From Rhopalosiphum padi (lineage: Eukaryota; Arthropoda; Insecta; Hemiptera; Aphididae), in contig NC_083597.1 in assembly GCF_020882245.1 (NCBI RefSeq), forward strand, positions 39,596,652 to 39,660,651: DNA of 64,000 nt, written 5' to 3'. The notes beneath the pieces were generated by a model. It was not told the DNA's origin. It saw only the letters and a program-made list of their open reading frames with translations, and did no database searches. Shown piece by piece: positions 38,120-49,078 of this stretch. The position numbers were made by a program, and so were the translations under genes. Position 1 is the first letter of the stretch. Each line of letters starts with the position of its first letter.

Positions 38120-39780
38120 TCCAGAAGTCAAAACCATAATATGCATAAGTTACTTAAAATTATATCCTCTATTTCTGTTGTTATCCTGATCTGTAAATTA
38201 ATAATGCCTGTTAAACAAGCGCTTACTGTTGAACGATAATACTTGGTCTTGATCGTTTTCATGTTCCATAATGTTTTTGGGCAACTTGTTTAAACAGAGG
38301 CACTATTAATTATTCTGATCTACCTGGTATTCTGTCAATTGCATCTAAAAAATAACACTTGAAAGAATTCAAAACGGATTATTATTTCTATTAAAGACAC
38401 TTATTTTTCATTCCAACTTACTGAATTCTGATTCTAATTATGAGATATGAATTATGAAAATAAATATTTTATTCTTCACCTTTTTTAACACAAAACATGT
38501 GTTATTAAAACTTGTGTAGTCAAAATTTAATAAAAATTAACTATATTTACATGAAATGTTAAATTAAAAATATATTCTTATTATTAAAATTGTATTTATA
38601 TTTTTAGCATTAGACGTTTCTATATAAATTAAATCAGTCAAGAATGGTTGCATTTGAACGACCTGTTAGATTACAAATAGTTGTAATGAATAAATCTTGT
38701 GATAACTTATAGTAATTGGTTCTAACTAAGTTTTGAATTATTTTGTATGTTAAGATCAATAAAAAATGCAATTTTTTTACGTATAATAAAATTACTAAGA
38801 TACTCAAACACATTTACATAATAGATATATTAACGATGACACCACATAAAGATCTTGTTTTGGTAGATCACGTATTAAACACAATGATTCAGGTAGCTCA
38901 TATATTAAACTTGATTTTCGTTCGGTAGGTCATACACTAAATGAATACCAAATATTTAATTTTCAATACAATATTCTCAATAATTGAATACAAGATTTTT
39001 CATACTATGTTGATATGCTTATTCCTAAATGCTGACGACCATCAATTGACCAAGATTCGATATCTAGTACCTTTTAATTTTTTTTGTTAACTGTTAAGTG
39101 ATGTTTGTTAACAATTACTATTCTACATTAATTAAATTATATAATTTGTAATAAGATGTAATATAATCTTGATTATCTTCATACTCGTTATGTATAAAGT
39201 ATTTTGAAACTATAAACTTAAAGAACACAATATCCAATTATAATACTCATTTTATTAATAAGTAATTTGTATTTAAAAAATTAGGTATTTATATCTAACA
39301 GGTACCTCTTGATATTTGAATCTTTTGTTTGTATACTTAGCGAAGAAAGATATCAAATTTGTTTAATTTATTCTCGAGATTATTCTTAAGCTGGTGATTT
39401 TAAAAAAGAGATGTACTATTGTTTTTAAAGATTTTTCCAGATTATGATTAGCATAGGTACTTATTATAATTGAATAAATAATCATTAGTTATCATAGATA
39501 ATTTTGAACTCAAAATAAAATAAAATGATTTCACAGATTGAGAAATACTCATCCGACATATGTCAAAAGTTCATATCATAAAAAGTATTTTACATTCAAT
39601 TTTAAAAGTGGCGTACTATATCTTTTATATAGTTGGATATATATAAAACATATAAACAAATAGCTTTAACCAAAAGAAATTATCTGTAACTCAAAACAAA
39701 AAATTTGTATACCTACCTATTAGGTTTATGTTATTTAATAATACTTCTAGAAACTTATTGTTGTGTAATTTTGATTTTTT
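38120..39780 (+). other. Rcc1: Probable first intron of RCC1
   Basis: AT-rich, no coding signal. It is bounded on the right by a good acceptor (GATTTTTTCCTATTAG ending at 39788), immediately followed by AATGG with the start codon, so this sequence is best read as the intron between a non-coding first exon and the first coding exon. Confidence 0.45.
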
Positions 39781-39789
39781 CCTATTAGA

Positions 39790-42700
39790 ATGGCTGGTAA
39801 AAAAAAGGGACCAACTAAAGCAGTAGCTAAAAACACAACAAAAACCATTGCTGAACAGGTGGATGTTCCAAATAATGCAACTGAATTAAAAGAGTATGTA
39901 TAATTATAATTATTTTGCACAGATTATTGAAGTTAATTTAATTATATATTAAATTATAGTTTTCTTAAAAATATAAATAATTTTTAAGAGCCTACTTGTT
40001 TATATTTATTTTTAAAAGACAGTAATGTATTGGAATGTATTATATTTCCTTTATGTGTCTTATAGTTAATTTATCTTATTATATGCCCATTTAGTAAAAT
40101 ATTTTATTTTATTTTTACTTCGATGATTCTAATAAAATATTATAATACAGACAATTATTATATAGAAATGTTTATTACTAATATACTGTTACTAAAATAT
40201 AAATAATATTGGTTTGTCATAATGTGATTTTAAAATTGTTGTAGTGAACCAATAGAAGTAAATGGTGTAACTAGTATAGAAGAACTTACAGAACCAGATG
40301 TTATAGCCAAAACCAATGGGTGAGTAATATTTAATTAAGTTTTAATTTTTTTTTAACATTTCTTGAATTCTTTGTTTATAGTAAGCAAGTTGTTAAAATA
40401 AAAAAAGGCAAAGGCCAAAAAAAGAATGTTGAAGTTGAAGTTTCTGATGAAAAACCAGTTACAACAAAATCAAAACGAAATAATCAATCAAACGGAGATG
40501 AAAAACAATCTACAAGTAAGTAATTTTATTAATAATTATAAATTTTAATGGATATTGAATAGTACCATATTATAATACAATGTTTGTATGTTAGATGCTA
40601 ATCCTAAAAAATCTATTTCAACAAATGGTACTGCTCGAACTAAACGTAAACAAGAATCTGAAAATGAACAACAGTCTACAAGTTCTAAAAGTTAGCATAA
40701 GTTTTTGTGTTTAAAGTAATTAAATTTTTTATCCATGTATTTAATTCAACAGGATCGAAAAGAAAATCTCTTGAAGAACAAGCAACTGAAGTGAAGAGAA
40801 AAAAGACTGAGAAAACATCAGATAAAATTGGTAAACTAAATTTATAAACTTAATGACTTTTGTATAGCCTAACTATGTATTTTTTTTCTAGCCATTGATA
40901 ACCGAATTGAAACACCTGGTATTATGATGATCAAAGGACGAGATATAGTGATAGCTGGATTATTTGGTTTAGGCCCTGATCGCGAACAGCTTACAAATCT
41001 TACTGAATTGAAGAATTACAAATTCAAACTTATTGCTGCTGGAAGTATGCATGTCTTGGGTGTCACTGAAGATGGAAAAGTAATTAACTGTTATTTAGTA
41101 TCTTTTGTAGTTTAATTAATCAAATTATTTTTCATTAAAGCTCATGTCATGGGGTTGTAATGATGAAGGTGCATTGGGTCGAGATACTTCAGTTGAAGAC
41201 AGTGAAACTAGACCTGGAGTTGTACAGATTCCTGAAGAAGAAGGTGCAGAAATATATAGTATATCTGCTGGCGGTTCTCATTCTGCAATACTTCTTAGTA
41301 ATGGCAATGTATATAGTTGGGGCACATTTAGAGTAAGTTAAATATGATTCATAACAGAATATTTATTAATTTAATACAATGGATTGTAGGACAAAAATGG
41401 AGATATGGGATTTCATCCGAATGGAGAAAAACAATTGACGCCTAAATTAATCATGAGCCAAGTGAAAAAAATTGCGTCTGGTATAAATCATCTAGTCATG
41501 TTGTCTAAAAACAAAGTTTACACTATGGGATGTGGAGATGAGGGACAACTTGGTAGAATATGCCAAAGGCATTCCAATAGAGATTCACGTGTTGGAAAAC
41601 GTGAGTATTATATAGAAGAAAAGAAACAATATTCAATCATTATATGTATTTTTTTTTTTTTTACAGAGCTTCTGTTGAATCCTCAACTGTTAAATTTACG
41701 TAAAAAAGTTGATGATATCTGGGCTAATTATGATACTACATTTTTACGTTTATCAGACTCTTCAATTTACTCTTTTGGTCTGAATGCTCATGGCCAATTA
41801 GGTGTTGAAAATGATGATAAATGTGTGTACTTTCCAAAAATGTCAGAATCTTTAAGTCGTCTCAAAATTAAGTCCATATCAGCTGGAACACAGCATGTTA
41901 CTTTACTAGATGAACAAGGTTTGTCTATCATATAAATAATTTATATTCATAATAATTGGTGCTAATTTCTATTCTGCAATAAAGCTAACTTATGAATACG
42001 AGTAATACACTCATAAGATGTGCACTGACTTGTTTGGGTCTGATAAAGTATTAACCCTAATATAAGTAGTAACACCATCACTTTAAAAAAATGTATTAAA
42101 AGTGTTATCGTCATTTTTCATTATGCTTAAAAATAAAAACATATTTTATAAAGACATGTTTATTCAAAAGGATCAAAATTGATAGTACCTTCATATTTTG
42201 TTAATCTTTTTCTTCTAAAAAGTGTTATTTTATGGCTTTGTGTATATGCTCTTTAAAAAATAATGTCTGCTCTTACAGTCCACAAAAAAAATATATAATT
42301 ATAATATTACTTAATATGGTGTAGACTATAAGCGTTGAGGCAAGTTGTGCAATTGTTATGATTTGATGGGTTTAAATTTAGGGTTCTTAGAAAATATACA
42401 AAATATTATATGTATAAATTTATTTTAGCAGAAAACGGTAGGTTGGGTTAGGTTAACCTTTGACTAAAACAGGTACAGTGACAATGGCTGAGTCACTGGC
42501 ATATTATGTCCATGGAGGTTATACCTAAGCTAACTTCCAATTGTTTTTTAAAAAAAGAAAAACATTACATTTACAATTTAAATCTATTTTCAGAACTCAA
42601 GTTATTTTTTTTTAATAAAACACTTAACAAAACTAATAATAATAAACATTCCTTATTAAAGTACAAATTTTTAGGGATCACTTATACTAATACCTGCTTT

Positions 42701-43205
42701 ACTATGTATATGTTACCTAAACAGTATGTGTTCTACTGTTCTACCTCAACTTATTTTCTTAATAATTGTGGTCAATTTTTATTACAAATATTTTATTGTT
42801 CATTATCATTGTATAGGTGCCGTGTATGTATTAGGCGATTATAAGGATGGCCGTTTGGGAATGGATATAGCAGAAAACCAAAAAGTTCCCAAAGTGTTAT
42901 CATCATTGCCACAAATTAAACTCGCAACTTGTGGTTCGGATAACAGTTTTGTTGTTACTGAAAATAGTAAGAATAATCAATTAATCTTAATCAAATAAAT
43001 CATTTTGTTCTCAGAGCTTATGTCTCATGATTAATTTTTTTCAGATAAATTGATGGCTTGGGGTATTGGTTTTGAAGAAAAGGATTACACTGATGTTATT
43101 TATTATATACCAACAGATATTGATGCAGCCAACAAAATAGAACAGAAAACAATAGTTCAAGCAACTTCTTCAGATTCAGCTGTATTTTTGTTATTACAAG
43201 AATAA
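39790..43205 (+). CDS. Rcc1: RCC1, regulator of chromosome condensation, Ran guanine exchange factor (546 aa)
   Basis: RCC1 binds chromatin and loads GTP on Ran, driving nuclear transport and spindle assembly. Eleven coding exons: 39790-39893, 40245-40319, 40382-40515, 40595-40690, 40753-40830, 40892-41079, 41141-41332, 41390-41600, 41667-41918, 42817-42966, 43045-43205; all introns GT-AG, 547 codons with stop. Residues 1 to about 162 are a Lys/Glu/Ser-rich tail with basic clusters (KRSKRKS, KRKKTEK) likely to act in nuclear import or chromatin binding. From about 163 the beta-propeller follows with repeats such as AGSMHVLGVTEDGKLMSWG, AGGSHSAILLSNGNVYSWGT, SGINHLVMLSKNKVYTMGCG and SAGTQHVTLLDEQGAVYVLG. 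The segment FRDKNGDMGFHPNG is characteristic of true RCC1 as opposed to other RCC1-repeat proteins. The only long intron is 41919-42816. Vertebrate RCC1 is about 420 aa; the excess is the N-terminal tail. It is convergent with gdl. Confidence 0.93.
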
Positions 43206-43708
43206 CATGTCAAATTTAATATTTTCATGATTATTATTTTTTTTCTCGGTAACTTGTTTTTGTTTTCAGTAAGAATGTTTTCATGATATCCGTTCTTTTA
43301 TATCAATTTTTACATATTTTGAAATGATAACTTGAACAAAAACATTTATTCATTCCTTAACAGATTTTTTTTTTTGACAGGATAAACTTACTTTAAATAC
43401 ATTTATTCAATGTTTTATATTTTTATCATTGAACTGATTACACTTGCGCACATGTATTGTATACATGAAACACATTTAATTTGTCTATCACATTTCAAGT
43501 TAATTTGAAGTATGATATTTTTACTTATTTCTTTTTATTCAATTTTTATTATTATTTATCATTTTTTTTTTTTTTTACTTAATTATTAATTTATTATAAT
43601 TTGAATATATTATACATATAGGTGGAATTATTATTTTAATAACTTGGTCAATATTTTTTCTTTTTAGTTAAATTACAATTTTTCCTGTACAACATTGTTT
43701 TTTTTTTT
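43206..43708. other. Convergent intergenic spacer between RCC1 and gdl
   Basis: About 500 bp of T-rich sequence holds the 3' UTRs of both genes. Minus-strand AATAAA signals for gdl lie at 43539-43534 and 43550-43545. I see no exact AATAAA for RCC1 on the plus strand, so RCC1 probably uses a variant signal. Confidence 0.5.
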
Positions 43709-45285
43709 TTAAACTTCTTCTGGTTTTTTATCAATTTGACTCAATCTTATGATAAAATCACATAAACGTATCTGTACTTGAATACGGCTAGCATCATCTG
43801 TGATATCAAATCCTGGTACACCAGCCATGTGTAATGTATTCTGTTGTTCTCGTCGCTGTCAATAAATAATATTTCAATTACTCAAAATGCAATACAACAA
43901 TAATATATTCTATATCAAAAATTTTCTATTTCACATATACATATTTTTAACAATAGATGGAAAATTCGCTTTACTTTAAAATACAAAATTAAAACTTGTA
44001 TTATATATTAAATGCCAATTAGTATTAATTTAATAGTTTGTTATAAGTAGAGGCCAGAATTACACGCACAGATAATTGAAAAATATGCATCATAAATTTA
44101 TATTACTATAAACAACTAAGAACATTAGAACAAATGAAACAAATAAAATTAGGAGTGTTGGGCTTTTCAACATCTAAGTTAATCAACAAAATATTTAAAT
44201 ATATACAAAAAAACATCATTATATGCTTTTAAAACGGTTTAAACAAATAAAATTAACAACATTTGCAGTGTAATCAATAAATTAATACTATTTTTTTTTA
44301 TTTTTTATCAAACTAGAGAAGTTAAAATTGTATACCGCGTTGACAGTAATGTTTTTCGGCAGTATAGCAGCATTTAAAAATTCCAATTTCCAAAATAAAA
44401 ACATGAAATTATTTACTAAGATTGTAAAAAGTATATACATTATATGCACTTGTGAAATAGTAACTGTCAACCAGTATGAGTATACCTACCCTATCCAGAG
44501 TGTGTATATCAATTATGTGGATTTATGGTTGTCACATACACATAGGCGCCAGGTTTTCAAAAATATATTGGATGCTCATACCAAGTAATCGTGAGGGGCT
44601 TTTCCCCTCTCACTACCTATACCTATAAATATTTTCAATGGGTGCTCAAGCACCCATGTACTTGGCGCCTATGCACATACATAAATCAATGTTTCAGACT
44701 ACATTACCTTTTCGTCAAGTTCTGACACTATTTTCTTATCGAATTCTCGCAAGTTCCTTCTGTGTTCTGCTTGAAGTTTCAGTCTTGTCTCAGTCTTGCC
44801 CGGTTCAGCCAAATCCGACTTCAATAGTTTTTGAATGCCAACTTAAACAGAACTGTCGCTCAATAGGCTTTACATTTAAAAGAAATGCAATAAAAATCAT
44901 GTAGTTGGTCGTGACCAATTGCGCAGTATTGTATGCCTCTGACAATGCGATCACATACTTACCCGAATGTTTGTTGATCATTTCTAACCGTTTTTGAAAC
45001 ATTTGTTTCTCGGTAACATGCTGAATATCAGTCAGTTCTTTCACAATCGAATACAGCGTTTTGTCCAACAGACATTCGGTGAGTTCACATAGAAGTTCGT
45101 TGGGTATGCGCTGCTGGTACTTCCTGAAACGAGAACGTACGTTCAGTGTTGCTGAAAAACAGGCAAACCGCAGTACCGCGATCGCTACCAATTTACCTGG
45201 GTAACTCTTTGACCATTTTCTGTAACTGTTCGTTGAGGAAATAGAGTCTGGACTGGGTCTCATTTTGGTTGTCCGACGTCGCCAT
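43709..45285 (-). CDS. gdl: DGCR6/gonadal (gdl) family protein (176 aa, four exons)
   Basis: Exons are 45285-45197, 45123-44963, 44841-44708 and 43855-43709 (stop TAA 43711-43709); all introns are GT-AG, 177 codons including stop. The protein starts MATSDNQNETQSRLYFLNEQ, continues LQKMVKELPRKYQQRIPNEL, then DIQHVTEKQMFQKRLEMINK, and ends near TLHMAGVPGFDITDD and RLCDFIIRLSQIDKKPEEV. The strings KELP-x2-[FY]-QQR, [ED]IQH-[LV]-TEK, Q-x-TL-x2-AGV-x-GF and a final leucine-rich helix are the conserved landmarks of vertebrate DGCR6 and Drosophila gonadal. The biochemical role of the family is not established. The middle (about residues 85-135) is charged and likely helical. Exon 3 follows a less than ideal acceptor (TTTAAG); the frame and family match support it. 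Intron 3 contains a MITE. Length is close to family members (about 190-220 aa). Confidence 0.88.
44541..44673. mobile_element. 133-bp MITE inside gdl intron 3, hAT-like
   Basis: Ends are CATAGGCGCCAGG (44541-44553) and, inverted, CATAGGCGCCAAG (44673-44661). The flanks are a perfect 8-bp direct repeat, CACATACA at 44533-44540 and 44674-44681. Inside are short palindromes (GGGTGCTCAAGCACCC near 44640-44655 and GAGGGGCTTTTCCCCTC near 44592-44608). An 8-bp duplication and CA...TG ends fit the hAT superfamily. It lies 34 bp inside the splice donor of exon 3 (transcription runs leftward). Confidence 0.8.
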
Positions 45286-46380
45286 AATGGCGGACACTGG
45301 CCGAGTTTCGTCAGAAACGGATAGAAATTAATAATAATTGTTCAAAACCGAATTTCAGTAATTCTACTCGAACATTTTCAACTATTCAAGTCATTCAACT
45401 GTGATCGTCGTATATATTATTTATTATTTCGATAAGCTATAATCACAAAACATGTCGTTTGTTGTTGTTGTTATTGTTGCTGATAACATTAACCGGTGAG
45501 ACGATACGGGAGAACAGCAACACCCGGTGACTATCGGTACCAGGAGCCCATGAAACATTTACTGGGCGGTTGGGGCCTGACGCTGATCGCGAATCGTGTC
45601 TGCGGCGGCCATACCGACACTTCATGAAGTCCTGATGACTATTTGAAAGAGTCGGTGCAATAACAAGACAAGTCCATTTTACAAAATGTTGATTTAGATC
45701 AATGAACTGAATGAATTGAATTTCTCAGCCGGATTATATTGGAATAAATCGATTTTTTTTTACGAGCTAGTTGTATTCAAATATTTTCAAATAAATTTCA
45801 AATTTTAAATGGAAACCGGTGTTTTCGATATCAAATTCAGATAGACTGATTTTTTTTCAAGTCATTTTGACATTTAACCATGGCTCTGAAACCAAAATTG
45901 ACTAATAAGATTTTTCATTTCAAATTTAATAATTAATACATTTTTACGATTCATTACAATACATAAAACTATTTAAAATTATAAAAAAAGGTATTCAGTT
46001 CGTAGTTTTCTATTCAAAAAAATTTCTTTCAAGAAGAAAATTTCTAATTACGCCACTGTTTCATAGTAATATAAAAATGTCATTAATATTAGCATAGATA
46101 TAATATAATAAAAATAAAAACCTTATTGCCTTATTTATATTCTTTTTTATTAACTATTTCGAGATTTGTATGAAAAGTAATACCATACCAAATTACCAAG
46201 TAATGACTTGAAATACTTGAATGGTTATTATTTATATTAGGTAGCCAGTAGGTATTATTATTATTATTTATTAAATTAATAATCTACAATGTGTACATAA
46301 TTATTATAATGAGACAATGAGTAAATTAACTACCCACTGAAAAGACGATAATGGAAGTATGTAAGTATATCTCTAATTTA
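45286..46380. other. Upstream region of gdl and intergenic sequence
   Basis: The first 350 bp (to about 45,640) are mixed in composition with CpGs and probably include the gdl promoter. A 60-codon frame at 45443-45625 has no family match. Beyond it the sequence is AT-rich without signals. Confidence 0.4.
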
Positions 46381-46391
46381 AAAAGTAAATA

Positions 46392-46599
46392 CAGTCGAGT
46401 CGCGATAATTCGAAGTTGAAAGCAGTCAGGAGATCAAAATTCGCTTCGAGATATGTATTATTCGAGATATCTAACTCAAATTTATATCAATTTTTTATAA
46501 TTTATTTTCTAGCCTTCTAGCCTCTAGGCCTAGGCCCCAGGGAATAAAAAAAATTGAGTTGTCAAGTTTTTTGAGTTATCGCGACCCGACACCCGACTG
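46392..46599. mobile_element. 208-bp Tc1/mariner-pogo-like MITE flanked by TA
   Basis: The left end is CAGTCGAGTCGCGATAATTC. The right end, inverted, is CAGTCGGGTGTCGGGTCGCG followed by ATAACTCAA. They share CAGTCG and GTCGCGATAA, the right end having an extra 8-bp GGGTGTCG-type insertion or duplication. The element is flanked by TA at 46390-46391 and 46600-46601. Termini of the form CAGT...CGCGATAACTCGAA with TA duplication are typical of Tigger/pogo-type Tc1-mariner elements. Interior non-coding. Confidence 0.7.
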
Positions 46600-46609
46600 T
46601 ATTACCTAT

Positions 46610-49060
46610 TGGCTATTATATTTAAATATTTAATAATAATTTATATACTCAGTCATTCAGATGTACATAATTAATGAGTTTTTCCATTAGTTGAACAACA
46701 GCCATGTTTTTAAGTGGATTTCTGGGATTTTTTTTAGATATACCTATCATAATCAATTTAAAGCTGATCTACAGTTCTACAATCTACCTACAACATATCA
46801 TTTAATCAGATTTTCTATAACATAATATTATCATTTTATTTGTCGGCTGTCATGTACTCATATAATATCATTAGATTTTACCTTAGTATACCTAAACAAA
46901 AAATATTATGATATTGTAGGTAGGTAACTAGGTATACAATTATACAAACAAGTAAATTAAAAAACGAATAATAAATCTATATAATTAATATACCTAATAA
47001 AATTAATACAAAAATTGAATACAACGATAATAACATATTTTTATTTTTTTAATTTATAAGTTTATAACCAATGGCAATATTATAATAATAATAATAATAG
47101 TTTACGACTGTGTGAACCTAATTTAACTCAATCTACCGAGTGCCGAGTATATGGCTGTTGAGCTGTTTTTATTTTATTTGCATTGTTATTTTTCAATTTT
47201 TGTTATTCGGCGGGACGCATACTTACGGCGCTCCGTGTGGCAGACATTCGAAACTCGGAAACCAGTTTTTGGTTAGTAACTCGCTCTATGAGTGTGCAGA
47301 AGAACCGAAGCTCTTCGTCATTCGGAACGAATCACCCGAACTAATTATCGTCATTTTATAATTATGTAAAATTATGTTAAAATTACAAAATTAATGACGT
47401 TGGAATGTCATTATGTCAACGGGTTCGACCGTGCGTGACCCAACGTGAACACTGTGCGTGAACCGACGTCGCGGAAACCGCGTCGACTGTACCAGGGGCC
47501 CAGGAAGATCCAACCTTTTGATGGGATCTTTGCCGACAGTCCGACGCCCGACCGCGGCACTTGGCGGCGGCGCAATTGCTGTTCAAAGTCCGTGACGTTC
47601 GTCGCATGCACTCCTGATGTAAATTTCCAATCTTTTACGTGAAATAGTCAATCTGTGACTTATTTGTTAGACTGCTGTTTTTTATTGGATGCATCAAATT
47701 GTATTGTATTCTTATAAGAAAACGGATGTAGTAGGTGCTTGGGAATTTATAGGTTCAAAAGTAGAAAATTTCCAGTGTTTACTCGATAATTGGAAATTTA
47801 TATGCAAAATCAATTTTTGAAAAAAAATCTATTTTGCTATTTTGGTCATTCAAAAATAAACTATGTACGAAATCATTGAACGTTGAAATTCTCACCAAAT
47901 GTTAATTTTTTATTTATATTTTCTACATAGGTAATATAATCAAAATATTGTTATGCTAATTATACATTAAACAATTAAAATTAAAAATTTTTTTTTTTTT
48001 TAGATTAGGAACTGGCCGATTTTTAACTTTGAGAGTCGTTTCGGATAATAAAAAACTGAATCTACTTTGTACTTTTAGACGGGTCCTAATTCCTAGTATT
48101 TTAAAAAACAAAAAAAAATAAGGAAAAACGCGAATTCTTACACAAATCCAGTATGCATAATACAATTTTCAAATTACTTGATTTTATTTTAATTATTATT
48201 TATAGAAACTTGAAATTTTCCATGTTTTTGTCTATATAAACATTTTTCTATTTCTAAAAATTATTGAAAATTTAGTACAAATTTTTCCTTGATTGCCTTT
48301 TGATTCTCATTTCCCAAAATTTGACAATTTTGTTTATTGACGTATTATTATTATTTTTTATTATTTTTTTCACAAAATCATCAGGACGTCGCCTCGTTAA
48401 AATACAATAATTATTAACGAATGCTCTTCGTTTTAGTTTTGTCCGCCGGTTTAAGTTCAAATTTCAAAATATACAATATTATATTGATCAATCATATTGA
48501 TAACTTCATCAATAATAAATAACAGAAAATATAAGAACAAAGCTGCCTACCTATCAACAAAAATTTACTCAGCATTTCAAAAACTGGGTTCTTTACGAAA
48601 TATTTTATATAATAAATGCAATGTTTTCGGAAAAAATAAATCAACCTACCCAACACTAACTGTAAAATAAATTACTTTAATTGCAATTAAAAAAAAATAG
48701 GCCAATGGCTACGTCTTTGCTGTATAATATTGCTAACTTGCTTACTTATGCCAAGGCAAACGGTTCGTATAACATATACGGTATCATTAACGCGAGCACT
48801 GTAATCGCAAAAGCGTCCAAGACGAACGCACCCTTATATATAGTGTCGTCCTCGTGTGTCTATATAGTATATACTTTGTCCAGCGGGCAGCGAGAAAACA
48901 CACCGATTTTGCGTGTTCCCGTGGCCCACACTACATACTTCGATCACCGTAGAAGAACTGGTCTCTTAGGTAGGGTGTCGCGTGGGATTGCGCAAAAGAA
49001 CCGATTTTCGTTCAGTTTTCTTTCGTTAGTCAGGGTAAATTAGGGTTGATCAGGGTTTGT
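46610..49060. other. Intergenic sequence with two GC-richer islets
   Basis: Islets at about 47,130-47,640 and 48,700-49,040 contain short frames (47140-47361 plus, 47411-47611 minus, 48681-49043 plus). None shows a family signature or clean splice context. The second islet has TATATATAG-like motifs and could be a promoter, but no downstream exon is recognised. The remainder is AT-rich. Confidence 0.4.
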
Positions 49061-49078
49061 ATAATATACATATATATA

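Noticed and set aside
42506..42998. Reading frames in the long RCC1 intron
   Set aside because: They run through an AT-rich intron; only the part from 42817 is coding, as RCC1 exon 10.
48681..49043. 120-codon plus-strand frame next to the hAT insertion
   Set aside because: It has balanced composition but no family match, no splice context and no upstream signal that I trust; it was noted only as part of a GC-richer islet.
49026..49060. CAGGGT/TTAGGGT words suggesting telomere-like repeat
   Set aside because: Only three irregular copies, not a tandem array, and insect telomeres usually use TTAGG.
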